Of a stretch of 64,000 nucleotides of DNA, positions 26,953 to 37,314 are shown in pieces (position 1 is the stretch's first letter; the number at the start of each line of letters is the position of its first letter). The notes beneath the pieces are model-generated. The model had not been told where the DNA came from, made no database searches, and saw nothing but the letters and a program-made list of their open reading frames with translations. The DNA lies in NCBI RefSeq assembly GCF_020150455.1, contig NZ_CP083740.1, forward strand, positions 806,001-870,000. Direction: 5' to 3'. The translations under genes were made by a program, and so were the position numbers. This DNA is from Bremerella sp. TYQ1. GTDB taxonomy: Bacteria > Planctomycetota > Planctomycetia > Pirellulales > Pirellulaceae.

Positions 26953-29900
26953 CTACGTCGCATGCTCGGCATGCTGCCGCGAAGTCGTATTTCCGTGGCG
27001 ATGAACAATCTCCGTAATCGATTGTTCGCGAAGATATCCGAGCCATTCAAGTCGACCATTCGCCAGGCATTCGCTCGCAAGAAGTCGATGGCCCTGACGC
27101 TTAAGAACATAGAACGGTCCCAGTTGCTCGGTACCCATCACGCGGAAACTTCCTTGCGGCGATGTTTCCATCCGCGTGAGAAACACATCGGTCGCTTCCA
27201 TGGTTGCCGGAGGAAGGTGGTTTTTGACTTCGCTTGGCACGTTCACATCCGGATGCACGCTCCAAGTCCACGAAATGCCCCCAATCTGGCACAGGACGTA
27301 GCTCTTCAGAATATCTGACCAGCAGACTTCCCCTTCTTCCACGCGAACAACATGCTGCGGCAAGGGGCGATAGCGGAAGTCATTGTTCTCGCCATGTAGC
27401 GCCGATGGATCATGTTCGTGGGAAAAATAAGTGTTCCACCAAAACGCATAGCTTTCGGCCGCCGCGCGAAGCTCGTGCCGTTGGCCTTCTGTGGGCAGTG
27501 AACTCATGAGCCCCTCGACCAAGGCGTCGGTCGGTTGGTCAAGCGAGCTTCGCCTAGCGGGGAGGGAAGTCTCCTTCCAGTTTCGGAACGCGGCGACGTA
27601 ATTCGGCCCGCCAGCTTTCGCACCAGGTCCGACCGACGAGTGCTTCCAGCCTCCAAACGGTTGGCGCTGAACAATCGCCCCGGTAGTCGTTCGATTGATA
27701 TAAGCATTGCCGACTTCGACGCGATCTCGCCACGTTTCAATCTCGTCGACATCCAGCGAATAGAGTCCACCGGTCAGACCAAATTCGCTGTCGTTTTGAA
27801 TACGAATCGCTTCTTCCAAACTATCAACACAAATCACACCCAACACCGGACCGAAGCATTCCGTGCGATGGTACCAGCTGCCAGGCTGCACCCCGAGGCG
27901 AATTCCAGGGCTCCAGAGGCATGGATTTCCGTCGATCATTTCCGGCTTTAGCAACCAGCTTTCATCGGGATCTAGTTGCGTGAGTCCTCGTTGCAGATCC
28001 GCATGCGGAGGCCGGATCACAGGCGTAACGTCGGCCGTCAAATCCCACGCCGAAGCGACATGCATGCTGGCCGCCGCATCCCGCAGTTGGTTTTGAAATT
28101 GCTCGCTTTCGTAGACATCGCGAAGGACAATCGCAAGGCTCGTCGCCGAACATTTCTGTCCAGCGTGACCGAAGGCGCCACGAACCAAATCCTTGATTGC
28201 CAAGTCCAAGTCGGCGGCTGACGAAATGATCATACTGTTCTTGCCGCTCGTTTCGGCGTACAAGCGAAGATCGGAGCGCCAAGACTGGAACATCTGGGCC
28301 GTCGCGTATGCGCCAGTCAGCACGACGATGCCGACGCGTTCGTCACTGATTAATGCTTTGCCGACGTCGCCGTCGACCAGCGGCAGAAACTGAAGCACAT
28401 CGCGAGGAATGCCAGCCTCCCACAATTGGCAGGCGAGGTGCCAAGCGGTAAGAACCGTTTCAGGGGCCGGTTTTAAAATTACACTGTTTCCGGCCATCAA
28501 TGCGGCCAGGCAGCCACCTGCGGGGATCGCGTAAGGGAAATTCCACGGCGGCGTCACCACCACAGTTCCAACCGGCTTCGAGGTGGTTCCATCGTCCCAG
28601 CCATCGCTGTCGAACGAACGGCTGTAGTATTCGGCAAAGTCAATCGCCTCGCTGATTTCGGGATCGCTTTCCAGGGCTGTCTTTCCGGCATCGGCCATCA
28701 TGACGCCAATCATTTCGCCTCGCTGTTGAGCCGCCACGGCAGCGAAGTTTCGCAATATTTCAGCACGCTTCTCCGATCCTAATGCCTCCCATGCTGGCTG
28801 CGATCGCTCTGCCGTTTGCAAGGCTAACTCAACATGTTGGGCGGTACCGGTAGCATATTCGTACAGCTTCAAGCCTGGCCGGGACGGATCGTGGCCTAGG
28901 GTGAGCTGTTGTGTTGTTTCCTCGTTACCGCCAACTTGCAGTGGGATGGCAGCGAAGGTACGCTCCTTCCAATCGTCGACCAGCTCGCGAATCCAAGTAC
29001 GGTTCGCGGGAATAGAGAAGTCCGTATTCGCCGCATTAACAAACGGTTCGCTCGCGCGACTTGCTGTCATCGACTCGGTTAGGCGATTTTGGTTTCGGCT
29101 AGGCGTGGATGAAAGTGACGAAGACTGAGCAAGCGAACACGCTTTGAGAAACAGTTCGCTCTGCTCGTTCCACGCTGGGGAGTTAACTTTCATGGCGAAA
29201 AGCGAGCCGAGGAAGCTACCTGGCTGAGTGTTCTCGTCGAAGCGGCGAACGAGGTAGGCAACTGCCGAGTCGAAGTCGGCGTCGTAACATACTGGGGCAT
29301 ATACCAGCAAGTCGCCGGTACTGTCTCGCATCTCACGGGCCTGGGCGTTGGCCATGCCTTCCAGCATTTCAAATTCAACGCGTTGGCTCACCTCGCGATG
29401 TTCGGCCAATCGCAATGCAAACGCGATGTCGAACAAATTGTGACTCGCGAGGCCGATACGGACCGCTTCGATGTTCTCAGGACGAAACGCATATTCAACC
29501 ATGCGTTTATAGTTGGCGTCGGTCTCGGTTTTTGTGGCGTAAGGAGCCTGGGGCCAGCCATGTAGCGAAGCTTCAACTTTTTCCATGGCCAGGTTCGCCC
29601 CTTTGACGAGGCGAATCTTAATGTCGGCCCCACCGCGTGCGACACGCTGCTTCGCCCATTCCGTGAGCGACTTCTGCACTTCATGAGAGTCAGGCAGGTA
29701 AGCTTGCAGCACAATCCCTGCCGACAAGTTGGCAAATTCTGGTTCGTCCAGCACGCTACGAAAAACGTCCACTGTCAGGTAGAGATCGCGGTACTCTTCC
29801 ATGTCGAGATTGACAAACTTCTGCTTGCCGTCTTCCGCGTTCTTGGCGGCGCGGTAAAGCATGCGCAGCCGTTCTTTCAAGTCAATCAGCGTTGCTTCGT

Positions 29901-30513
29901 AGCCTGTTAAGCTGATATGTGCGGCCACCGAAGAAAGCTTCACCGAGACATAGCGAATCTCGGGATCTCGCAGTCGTGCCAGGTAGGCATCGAGTCGCCG
30001 TTGGGCTTCCGTTTCGCCAAGGACCGCCTCGCCGAGCTGATTGAGATTAATACGAATGCCATCTCGTTTCCGCTGGGCCAAATAACGAGCGAACGGTTCC
30101 TTTTCGGCCGAGATGATCACATGCGACGAGTCAGCTTGGATGCGCTTACGAATCAACGGCATCACGAGCCGAGGTGCTATCTGGGCTGCCCAAACGCCCA
30201 GTTGGAGTAAGCCGCGATCGATCGGGCTGAAATACTTGGGCAGTCCGTATTCCTTCACGAGCGACTTAAGATGGTTCGCACTGCGGCGCGGGTTTTTGAT
30301 TCGCAGTACCTGATCGGCCATCGCGACGGTCAACTCTTTACCATCCCGATCCTCGATCAAGCCAGCCACTTTGGCTAAGTTGGCTTTGTCGGCGGCAGTC
30401 TCGCGAGCCGTCGACGCGCGAAGGATATCGGCTGCCAACGCTATAGCTTCCTGGGCGACGATGTCGAACTCTGGTCGATTGGTTGCTTGGTCGTCGTGTG
30501 TTGCAATCGCCAT
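26953..30513 (-). CDS. putA: Bifunctional proline dehydrogenase/glutamate-semialdehyde dehydrogenase (PutA-type)
   Basis: 1186 residues from the ATG at 30513, which has GGGAGGT at 7-8 nt; an upstream in-frame start adds 13 residues without support. The N-terminal flavin-dependent proline dehydrogenase barrel has IKIRLVKGANLAMEKVEA, FEMLEGMANAQ and YLVRRFDEN, whose Arg pair binds the proline carboxylate. The aldehyde dehydrogenase part has VVTPPWNFPYAIPAGG, AETSGKNS (catalytic Glu) and GHAGQKCSA (catalytic Cys near 786). About 180 extra C-terminal residues follow, as in long (type B) PutA proteins. There is no N-terminal ribbon-helix-helix DNA-binding domain, so it is not an autorepressor. It oxidises proline to glutamate, feeding electrons to quinone and NAD+. 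A PAS-AraC regulator lies immediately upstream and is the likely local regulator. Confidence 0.95.
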   Translation of the reverse strand: MAIATHDDQATNRPEFDIVAQEAIALAADILRASTARETAADKANLAKVAGLIEDRDGKELTVAMADQVLRIKNPRRSANHLKSLVKEYGLPKYFSPIDRGLLQLGVWAAQIAPRLVMPLIRKRIQADSSHVIISAEKEPFARYLAQRKRDGIRINLNQLGEAVLGETEAQRRLDAYLARLRDPEIRYVSVKLSSVAAHISLTGYEATLIDLKERLRMLYRAAKNAEDGKQKFVNLDMEEYRDLYLTVDVFRSVLDEPEFANLSAGIVLQAYLPDSHEVQKSLTEWAKQRVARGGADIKIRLVKGANLAMEKVEASLHGWPQAPYATKTETDANYKRMVEYAFRPENIEAVRIGLASHNLFDIAFALRLAEHREVSQRVEFEMLEGMANAQAREMRDSTGDLLVYAPVCYDADFDSAVAYLVRRFDENTQPGSFLGSLFAMKVNSPAWNEQSELFLKACSLAQSSSLSSTPSRNQNRLTESMTASRASEPFVNAANTDFSIPANRTWIRELVDDWKERTFAAIPLQVGGNEETTQQLTLGHDPSRPGLKLYEYATGTAQHVELALQTAERSQPAWEALGSEKRAEILRNFAAVAAQQRGEMIGVMMADAGKTALESDPEISEAIDFAEYYSRSFDSDGWDDGTTSKPVGTVVVTPPWNFPYAIPAGGCLAALMAGNSVILKPAPETVLTAWHLACQLWEAGIPRDVLQFLPLVDGDVGKALISDERVGIVVLTGAYATAQMFQSWRSDLRLYAETSGKNSMIISSAADLDLAIKDLVRGAFGHAGQKCSATSLAIVLRDVYESEQFQNQLRDAAASMHVASAWDLTADVTPVIRPPHADLQRGLTQLDPDESWLLKPEMIDGNPCLWSPGIRLGVQPGSWYHRTECFGPVLGVICVDSLEEAIRIQNDSEFGLTGGLYSLDVDEIETWRDRVEVGNAYINRTTTGAIVQRQPFGGWKHSSVGPGAKAGGPNYVAAFRNWKETSLPARRSSLDQPTDALVEGLMSSLPTEGQRHELRAAAESYAFWWNTYFSHEHDPSALHGENNDFRYRPLPQHVVRVEEGEVCWSDILKSYVLCQIGGISWTWSVHPDVNVPSEVKNHLPPATMEATDVFLTRMETSPQGSFRVMGTEQLGPFYVLKRQGHRLLASECLANGRLEWLGYLREQSITEIVHRHGNTTSRQHAEHAT

Positions 30514-30652
30514 CAGGTTTACCTCCCAGGTAAGCTTCGAATTCCAATTCAATGAATTCTAGAAACGAGCACGCTGCGCCGTATTGAACATTTCATGCGT
30601 ACGGCGTGCCTGTTTCTGCAAAAATTGGGAAGGCAAAAAGGGGCGAATTGAC

Positions 30653-31372
30653 CTAACTCGCCTGCTGGTGGGACTTTCGGTACGCCAATGGTGTCAGATT
30701 GGCGGCCGCTCCGAAGTGCCGCGTGAACGCGCTCTGGTCGCTGAAACCACACTCTAGTGCGATATCCGACAAGGACTTTTCGGTCGATACAAGCAGCTGC
30801 GACGCCAAGTCGAGGCGATACTTCATCACGAATTTCTTCGTCGAAAGTCGGAAGACACGTCGCATGCGGCGGTCGAGCTGCGTGACGGATAGCCCGACTT
30901 GATCAGCGAGTTCTTCGGTCTTGAGCGACTCGGCGATGTTGGCGCGGATGTAGTCGACGGTGACCTTCAAGTCGGCAAGTTCCAGATCGCTATCGCTGGG
31001 CTGATTTAGATCTTGCGAAACGCCGACGAGCCCGACCGTTTCGCCGGCATCGTTGACCAGCGGAAATTTGTTGGAAAGATACCAGCCGAGCGAACCGTCG
31101 ACGTTCGAGATCAACTCGAGTTGATCGCGCAGTGGCTTCCCAGTACGGATGACTTCGGCATCCTGATCGTCGTACACTTTGGCGAGATCGGCTCGAAAGT
31201 AATCGCTGGCCCGCTTACCGATCAGCTCGCTCGGATCGGCGACCCCCAAACGTTCCGCGAAAGCATGGTTCACAAACGTGTATTTGCCTTGCAAATCTTT
31301 CACGCAATAAACAACGTCTCCGAGGCAGTCAAAGATTTGCTCGACCAATCCCTCTTGAAACTTGTACATCAT
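30653..31372 (-). CDS. PAS domain-AraC family transcriptional regulator (copy 1)
   Basis: 239 residues from the ATG at 31372 (AGAAAG upstream). A TTG-started frame 12 codons longer exists but is less likely. The N-terminal PAS domain (about 5-125; IFDCLGDVVYCVKDLQGKY, GLVGVSQDL) is joined to an AraC-type double helix-turn-helix (about 140-235; ELADQVGLSVTQLDRRMRRV, ALECGFSDQSAFTRHF). Having PAS instead of the usual cupin as sensor is notable: PAS domains bind small ligands or cofactors. It is closely related to the regulator at 38394-39134 (shared QLDRRMRRVF and DQSAFTR). It sits between the Kelch-symporter gene (132-nt gap) and the putA-type gene (139-nt gap) on the same strand and probably controls one or both. 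Confidence 0.88.
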   Translation of the reverse strand: MMYKFQEGLVEQIFDCLGDVVYCVKDLQGKYTFVNHAFAERLGVADPSELIGKRASDYFRADLAKVYDDQDAEVIRTGKPLRDQLELISNVDGSLGWYLSNKFPLVNDAGETVGLVGVSQDLNQPSDSDLELADLKVTVDYIRANIAESLKTEELADQVGLSVTQLDRRMRRVFRLSTKKFVMKYRLDLASQLLVSTEKSLSDIALECGFSDQSAFTRHFGAAANLTPLAYRKSHQQAS

Positions 31373-31504
31373 CCCAATTTCTTTCTGACATGCTCGCCCA
31401 TAGGACAAGCTTTCAAGCGGCGTCTCCCTTACCTTGATATCGGGAGAAAGCCGTTCATGCCAGACGTGGTGACAGAGAAGTTGGACGATTCAGCGTCGTT
31501 GAGC

Positions 31505-34087
31505 TTAATCAGCGGCCGGCAAGTTCTCGGGCGCGTCGTAAATCGTTAATCCACTTAACGAAGCCGGTCCGCGGCCAACCACCAGACTGGCCACATAGCC
31601 CACGGCAAAGCAAACCGTCACCCCGGCAAAGGGATAGAAATAGCCATTCACTTGGGTGAACTTCCAAAGCAAAAACATCGTCGCGGCACCAACCACGGCG
31701 CCGCACAAAGCGCCTGCTTGGTTGGTTCGCCGGGTGAATGCCCCCAACAGAAACAGACCACCGAGGATTCCCATGAAGATTCCCAGGATCATCACAAACG
31801 CATCGAACAGCGAGCGGATGTCAGGGTTCACGAACAACAAACCGAGCAGTGTCCCCAGCGTGCCTACCGCAAACGTGCAGACCCGAGCGGCAAATAGGTA
31901 AGCTTTCTCCGTCGTGCAAAGATGCATTGGACGTAAGAAGTCGACGATGATGGTTGTCGCTGACGAGTTCATGCTGGTCGAAACAGTCGACTGGGCCGCA
32001 GCAAACACGCCAGCGACGATCAAACCGGCCAGACCAATCGGAATCTCACGGGCAATAAACAGCGGAAAGATCTGATCCGTCGTAATCGTCGGATCGAGTT
32101 TGTCGGGGTTGCTGTGATAAAACGCAAACAAGGCCGTTCCGATTCCAAAGAACAAGATCGTCGCAGGGATCGTTAAAAAGGCGCTCATCCAAATCGACTG
32201 TGCTGCGAGCTTCTGCGTTGGCGTCGTCACGTAACGCTGCACGACCGCTTGATCTGCCGTATAGGAAGAAATGTGCTGCATCACCGCGCCAGATAAAATT
32301 ACCCACAATGCGACTTGCGAGTTCGTGACATCCCACGTCGCGTTGGCCATGTTGAACTTGTTGGCATTCGCCGAGAGGTCCCAGAAACCAGCCAAGCCAC
32401 CATCGACGCCGCCAATGAGCAAGACGATCGCCAAGATGGCACCTCCTAGCAGGACGAATGTCTGAATGGTATCGGTCCAGATAACTGCTTCAATGCCGCC
32501 CATCGTGCAGTAAGCAATGCTTAGTACGCCCATCAGCAGCACCGACTGCACAGGCGACAGCGGCGTAGCAACCGCGAGAGCCAGGGCCGTCAGCGACATC
32601 ACGATCGCCATGCGAAACAGATGAAACAGCACAAAGCTGGAACTTGCCAACAAACGGACAACCCGACCGAACCGCATTTCGAGGTACTCGTACGCGCTCG
32701 TAGCGTCGATCCGCCGATAGAACGGCAACGCCACATAAACGGCCAAAATGGCGACCAGCGGAATCGTAAAATTCCCTACCGCGTAAACCCAGTCCTGGGC
32801 GAACGCCTTCGAGGGCAATCCCGTAAACGTGAGCGAACTGAGCATCGTCGCAAAGATACTGCACCCAGCTGCCCACCATGGGATTTGCTTGCCACCGCGG
32901 AAGTAATCGTCGGTATTTTTGTTCTTCTGCGTGAAGTAAACACCGACACCCACCATCGCCAGCAGGTAACCAAACAACACAACGTAGTTCACAATACCGA
33001 AACTTTTGCCAGATGCTGCGACATCGATTTGCCAGATGTGAGGCGATCGGACGCGAGGGCGGACTTCGCCACTTGCCAAGATGATGTCCCCATTCCACGC
33101 CACCGCGTGCGTCGTGACGACATTCTCCGGGATCGAACCGAGCGAAGTCCATGCGTCAGTAATCGTGTGATAGGCGAATGCTTCTTTGGGAAAACCTGGG
33201 TGGTCGTCCTTCAACTCATCTTCGCGGCCCCAGTTGGCTTCGTCGGCACCACCCAGCACAAAGACATGGCTTTGTCCGACACCGATCGCTTCGCCTGCCA
33301 TCATCACTTGAGGCGCGTCTTGGCGTCGTCGCCACTGCTTTGATTTAGGGTTGTACTGCCAGACGTCCTTGAGAAACTCCGTTTCACCATTCTCTTCACG
33401 TCGGCCACCGATAACGTACAGTGAATCATGAAATCCATCATGCTGCGTAGCGACCAATGCGAACGAGCGTGACGCGCCTGGCAGTGGCGGAAGCTTTTCC
33501 CAGGTGAACGTATCTGGTTCGCCTGCCTGCGCAAGATCGAGCGACCACAAGTTCGTCGTTGCACTGGCAAGTTCCGGCTTCTCTTGACCACATGCAACGT
33601 AAACCTTCGTGCCGATCTGGGCGGCCTGAGCATAGACGATCGGCTGGGGCAGGGGGGCGCAAGGAATCTGATGAATCGTGTTGCCGGTCCAAACCAGGAA
33701 GTAAGCCTCCGCAAAGACGTCGTCGGCATTATTGCCGCCAATGCACAGCACGCCGCGATCGGTGGAAACAGACGCTCCATATCCAGTCGGCCGAGGGAGG
33801 GTTCCGCCATCATGCCATTGGAAATCGTTGCCGTTCTTCGTCAGCACATGTATCGTGTCGACCCACTGCTTGTTCGACTCCCAAACGGGACGCGGAAAAT
33901 TGGCTCCGCCAGCAACAATCATCGCGTCGTTGCTCACGCCTACAAAGGGTCCCGCGACACCTAACTCGTTCGGCAGATCAGGTAGCTGTTTCCAGTCAAG
34001 CGTCGTTTCCGCTTGGCAAAGCGAAACAGGAACCAAAGCCGTCAAAAGCAGCCAGAAGAGGGCAGAGCAATTCCGAAGACAGGGCAT
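31505..34087 (-). CDS. Kelch propeller-sodium:solute symporter fusion
   Basis: An 860-residue protein with a signal sequence (1-26, ending SLCQA). Residues about 30-350 are Kelch-type propeller repeats (GAGG-like [51 protein letters not shown]), resembling cyclically permuted mutarotases such as N-acetylneuraminate epimerase. From about 365 follows a full sodium/solute symporter domain with 12-13 hydrophobic segments, the usual [20 protein letters not shown] after TM1 and [10 protein letters not shown] after TM3. The Kelch part is exported, so the propeller would face outside, next to the transporter mouth. It probably prepares or captures a solute for Na+-coupled uptake. The family resembles both sialic-acid symporters and PutP, so proline, hydroxyproline or a sugar acid are all possible. 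Confidence 0.9.
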   Translation of the reverse strand: MPCLRNCSALFWLLLTALVPVSLCQAETTLDWKQLPDLPNELGVAGPFVGVSNDAMIVAGGANFPRPVWESNKQWVDTIHVLTKNGNDFQWHDGGTLPRPTGYGASVSTDRGVLCIGGNNADDVFAEAYFLVWTGNTIHQIPCAPLPQPIVYAQAAQIGTKVYVACGQEKPELASATTNLWSLDLAQAGEPDTFTWEKLPPLPGASRSFALVATQHDGFHDSLYVIGGRREENGETEFLKDVWQYNPKSKQWRRRQDAPQVMMAGEAIGVGQSHVFVLGGADEANWGREDELKDDHPGFPKEAFAYHTITDAWTSLGSIPENVVTTHAVAWNGDIILASGEVRPRVRSPHIWQIDVAASGKSFGIVNYVVLFGYLLAMVGVGVYFTQKNKNTDDYFRGGKQIPWWAAGCSIFATMLSSLTFTGLPSKAFAQDWVYAVGNFTIPLVAILAVYVALPFYRRIDATSAYEYLEMRFGRVVRLLASSSFVLFHLFRMAIVMSLTALALAVATPLSPVQSVLLMGVLSIAYCTMGGIEAVIWTDTIQTFVLLGGAILAIVLLIGGVDGGLAGFWDLSANANKFNMANATWDVTNSQVALWVILSGAVMQHISSYTADQAVVQRYVTTPTQKLAAQSIWMSAFLTIPATILFFGIGTALFAFYHSNPDKLDPTITTDQIFPLFIAREIPIGLAGLIVAGVFAAAQSTVSTSMNSSATTIIVDFLRPMHLCTTEKAYLFAARVCTFAVGTLGTLLGLLFVNPDIRSLFDAFVMILGIFMGILGGLFLLGAFTRRTNQAGALCGAVVGAATMFLLWKFTQVNGYFYPFAGVTVCFAVGYVASLVVGRGPASLSGLTIYDAPENLPAAD

Positions 34088-34245
34088 GAGGAGGTTTCAA
34101 TTCGGGGCATTTCACGAGAGTTCACCGCCAGGCGGCACAGGGCGGGGATCATAATCGCAAAGATCATTCACAAACTCAATCGGCAGAAATATTTCTCGCG
34201 TATATTTCTGGAATTCTTTGCGAGTTTGGTCATGCCGCGCATAAA

Positions 34246-34278
34246 AAAGGCCCCGCGAACTGAAATCGCAGGGCCTTT
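34246..34278 (-). terminator. Rho-independent terminator of the second sulfatase gene
   Basis: AAAGGCCCCGCGA and TCGCAGGGCCTTT pair in a long stem (one mismatch) around a short loop. Read on the minus strand, the stem is followed by TTTTTTAT. It starts 32 nt after the stop codon of the minus-strand sulfatase gene and has all parts of an intrinsic terminator. Confidence 0.85.
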
Positions 34279-34309
34279 CGTCGTGCATTTCGACAAAGCG
34301 GAACGGGGC

Positions 34310-35875
34310 TTACTCGTAGCTCCACTTCATGATCCAAGGATCGTTCAGCTCTTTCTGCTTCGCTTTCAGCTTGGCTTTGTACTCTTCCAAGACTTCGGCG
34401 TAAGCAGGATCGTTGGCCAGGTTCAACGACTCGTGTGGGTCGGTTTCCATGTTGAACAACTCGAACTCAGGACGTTGGATGTACTCGCCAACGGTTCGCG
34501 TGCCGTACGGAGCATCTTCGCCCTTCTTCAGCTGAGCTTGCCAACTGGAAGCAGCCCACAAATCGGAAGCGAAGGGATAATCGAGCTTGTGAGCGATGTT
34601 CCAAATCAACTTGAATCGCTTGTCGCGATAGACACGCATCGGGTAATACATCTGAATTTCATGGAAGGTATGCGAAGCGAAGATATCTTCGTGCGTACGA
34701 GCTTCCGGATCGCCCAGCAGTGGAATCCAAGACTTGCCGTGATATTCGACAAATTTGTTGGCTCCGTTGCGGTTCTCTTCCAACGCTTCGCCACGTTCCT
34801 TCCAGAACTTGTTGGCGTTGATTGGATTCTTTGGACGGCTGGCTTCTCGGTCCAAAGCACCTGCGAAGTCAAGCAGCGACGGGGTGATATCGACGTGGCT
34901 GATCATCGCATCCGTGTCGACTCCGCGATTCTTTTCGTAAGGATTTCGCACGACAAAAGGAACTCGCAGGCCCCCTTCGTACACCGTCGTTTTGCCGCCA
35001 GAGAAGGCCATGCCATGGTCCGCGGTAAAAACGATCATCGTCTTGTCGTACAGACCAGCGTCTTTCAAGATGTCGACCAATCGCTTCAAGCCTTGATCGA
35101 TTCGCGAAACCGATTGATAGTACTGGGCAAGCTCTTCTCGGGTATCAGGCGTGTCTGGCAGAAACTCTGGAATCGGCACTTCGGCAGGGTCATAAAAGAC
35201 TTCTTCGATGCCGGGGTAAGCCTTCTTGTTCGGCTTGTTACCAAACAGGTTTGGTTTCAACTCCAGTTCCGATGTCTTATCGACGCCGCCGCCACGATGA
35301 GGATCGCTCGTGGCGAAGTAAAGGAAGAATGGCTTGTCGCTGGAGGCGGTAATGAACGCTTCGCAATTGTCAGCCATCTCGACCGGCGATCGTGTGTTGC
35401 CGGGAATCGTCGTTTCAAAATGAAAGACCGCTTCAGGAGCAACGTGATACTTGCCGCAGCGTGCCGTTCGATATCCGGCCTGGGCCATCAGTCGTGGTAG
35501 TGCCAGGCTGACGACGTCGTGATAGGAAGAGAACTTATGGAAGTGATGCGTGTGGCCATACTGACCGTTCATATGGTTATGAAGTCCACTCATCACCACC
35601 GATCGACTGGCACTGCAACTGGCCGTGGTCGCGAATGCATTGCGGAACAGCGTTCCATCGGCCGCCAACGCGTCGATCGTGGGTGTGACGGCAACTTTAT
35701 CGCCATAGCACCCAAGCGTTGGACTTTCGTCGTCGGTGATAAAGAAGATAACGTTGCGGTCAGGTCGTTTCGGATCATCAGCCGCGCGTGCAACGCTGAA
35801 CAACGTGCTGAAAACCGCAAGTGAAACAGTCGCAACTGCGAACATACGCAGACACGAGGGGGCTACTCGTTTCAA
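34310..35875 (-). CDS. Secreted sulfatase, SGSH/heparan N-sulfatase-like
   Basis: 521 residues. The TTG at 35875 is accepted as start because GAGGTG lies 4-5 nt before it and it yields a proper signal peptide beginning MKRVAPSCLR and ending VARAA; the ATG at 35845 is an alternative. Sulfatase features: NVIFFITDDESPTLGCYGD, the formylglycine site CSASR (Cys87-Arg91), FTADHGMAFSGGKTTVYEGG (about 280) and the C-terminal DPHESLNLANDPAY. The compact length and the YHVAPE and DPHRGGG blocks suggest the heparan sulfamidase-like group, though substrate calls from reading are weak. It is followed by an intrinsic terminator and lies between the Kelch-symporter gene and the amino-acid oxidase operon, all on the minus strand. 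Confidence 0.92.
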   Translation of the reverse strand: MKRVAPSCLRMFAVATVSLAVFSTLFSVARAADDPKRPDRNVIFFITDDESPTLGCYGDKVAVTPTIDALAADGTLFRNAFATTASCSASRSVVMSGLHNHMNGQYGHTHHFHKFSSYHDVVSLALPRLMAQAGYRTARCGKYHVAPEAVFHFETTIPGNTRSPVEMADNCEAFITASSDKPFFLYFATSDPHRGGGVDKTSELELKPNLFGNKPNKKAYPGIEEVFYDPAEVPIPEFLPDTPDTREELAQYYQSVSRIDQGLKRLVDILKDAGLYDKTMIVFTADHGMAFSGGKTTVYEGGLRVPFVVRNPYEKNRGVDTDAMISHVDITPSLLDFAGALDREASRPKNPINANKFWKERGEALEENRNGANKFVEYHGKSWIPLLGDPEARTHEDIFASHTFHEIQMYYPMRVYRDKRFKLIWNIAHKLDYPFASDLWAASSWQAQLKKGEDAPYGTRTVGEYIQRPEFELFNMETDPHESLNLANDPAYAEVLEEYKAKLKAKQKELNDPWIMKWSYE

Positions 35876-36002
35876 GGGGCACCTCTAGCAAGCAATAGTA
35901 GGAGGTTGGAGGGATCTAGGGGCAAGACGCTCTATTCTACTTGAAAAGTTTACCCCGTTCAGGCACGACTTCGCAAGAAATCTCAGTCCCGCGGCAAGAT
36001 AT

Positions 36003-37265
36003 CTAAGCAAAACGAAGTGGTGAATAGGGTTCCGCGTCGATATGAGTCGGCATCTGCGTCATAAGCTCAGCAACTAACTTTCCGGTCGAAGTTGCCATGC
36101 TAAGCCCCAGCATATTGTGCCCCGTCGCCAGGAAAGCGTTCTTCAGACGTGGCGTCCGCCCAATGATGGGCAAGCTGTCCCACGTCATCGGTCGCCAGCC
36201 ATACCATGTTTGCTGCGTCTCGGCAGTGGCTGGCATTTTCAAATAGGGTTCGGCCGACTTGCGAAGCTGATCGATTCGACGCTGCGGAATCGATTCGTCG
36301 TAGCCGCTAAACTCCATCATCGATCCCAGGCGATAGCCACCATCGAAGGGCGAAACGCCTACTTTGTGTTCCGGCAGAAGCATCGGATACTTCGGGCAAG
36401 GATCAGGCCGTGACATCGTCACCGAATACCCTTTGCCAGGCTCAATCGGAATGCGACATTCGAGCGCTTTACCGAGCTGCGTGCTCCAAGCCCCGGTCGC
36501 TATGACAAACTGGTCCGCTTTCAGCACGCCTTGCGATGTATGCAGTTGCACGATGCGACCATGCTGCTTCTCGATGTTGAGTAGTTCGCATCGCTCGAGA
36601 AACTTCACGCCGCGTGCTTTCAGCTTGGTGCTCCAGTTCTCGTTCAATCGGTCTGGGCGAACCGATGCGTCGCCGGTGTAATGGAATGCTCCGGCCAGGT
36701 TATCGTTAAATGCGGGATCGAACGTTGAAAGTTCGGAACCCTCAATCCGCTGCGCCGACACGCCGAAATGCTCGGTCAGAAAGCGATCCGTTTCGGCGAA
36801 CGACTTCATGCCTTTTTCGGTTTGTAATACGTACAGCAGCCCGGTCTCTTTCCATTCGCAGTCGAGCGACTGCTGAGGGACCAATCGGCGATACTCTTGC
36901 ATCGACGCATCCAAGATCGCCTTGAGGGCTTCGCCAGCGGTCAGCATCTGTCGATGATTGCAGCGCCGTGCGAACTGCCACATCCAGTTCCACATCGCCG
37001 GGCTAAAACGTGGTTTGACACGGAAGGGGGCACTTGGCTGAAAGAGTGACTTGACCGCGGTGCGAATCGCTTCCGGCTCGGTCAGCGGCAGCACGTGGCT
37101 TGGGCAAATGTAGCCGCAGTTCCCATGTGAACAGGCACCCGCGATGGTCGACCGATCGATGACGGTGACATCCATCCCTTGTTCGGACAAATAATGCGCA
37201 CACGCGATGCCGACGATGCCGGAACCGACGATAAGCACACTTTCGGGATGCGACGACTTGATCAT
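36003..37265 (-). CDS. DadA-like FAD-dependent D-amino-acid (probable D-hydroxyproline) dehydrogenase
   Basis: A 420-residue cytoplasmic flavoprotein of the DAO/DadA family. The Rossmann motif VLIVGSGIVGIACAHYLSEQ is at 10-29, followed by the second flavin-binding block GNCGYICPSHVLPL (about 48-61); the C-terminal GWRPMTWDSLPIIGR and LATGHNMLGLSMA close the FAD site. DadA-type enzymes oxidise D-amino acids to imino acids and pass electrons to the respiratory chain. It lies 49 nt downstream of the DHDPS-family deaminase on the same strand. That pairing is the arrangement of bacterial hydroxyproline catabolism, where cis-4-hydroxy-D-proline is oxidised to pyrroline-4-hydroxy-2-carboxylate and then deaminated. 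Substrate is inferred from context. Confidence 0.87.
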   Translation of the reverse strand: MIKSSHPESVLIVGSGIVGIACAHYLSEQGMDVTVIDRSTIAGACSHGNCGYICPSHVLPLTEPEAIRTAVKSLFQPSAPFRVKPRFSPAMWNWMWQFARRCNHRQMLTAGEALKAILDASMQEYRRLVPQQSLDCEWKETGLLYVLQTEKGMKSFAETDRFLTEHFGVSAQRIEGSELSTFDPAFNDNLAGAFHYTGDASVRPDRLNENWSTKLKARGVKFLERCELLNIEKQHGRIVQLHTSQGVLKADQFVIATGAWSTQLGKALECRIPIEPGKGYSVTMSRPDPCPKYPMLLPEHKVGVSPFDGGYRLGSMMEFSGYDESIPQRRIDQLRKSAEPYLKMPATAETQQTWYGWRPMTWDSLPIIGRTPRLKNAFLATGHNMLGLSMATSTGKLVAELMTQMPTHIDAEPYSPLRFA

Positions 37266-37314
37266 GCGGGCGTTGGGGTTTTAAAGAAACAAGGGCAGGG
37301 AGGAGGAAACGTGC

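Noticed and set aside
34185..34196. AGAAATATTTCT palindrome upstream of the Kelch-symporter gene
   Set aside because: A 12-bp AT-rich palindrome in an AT-rich spacer is likely by chance; no second copy was seen.
34013..35500. Long plus-strand frame (495 codons) opposite the second sulfatase
   Set aside because: It is the antisense shadow of a well-supported sulfatase, has no ribosome-binding site and no domain pattern; high-GC third positions keep such frames open.
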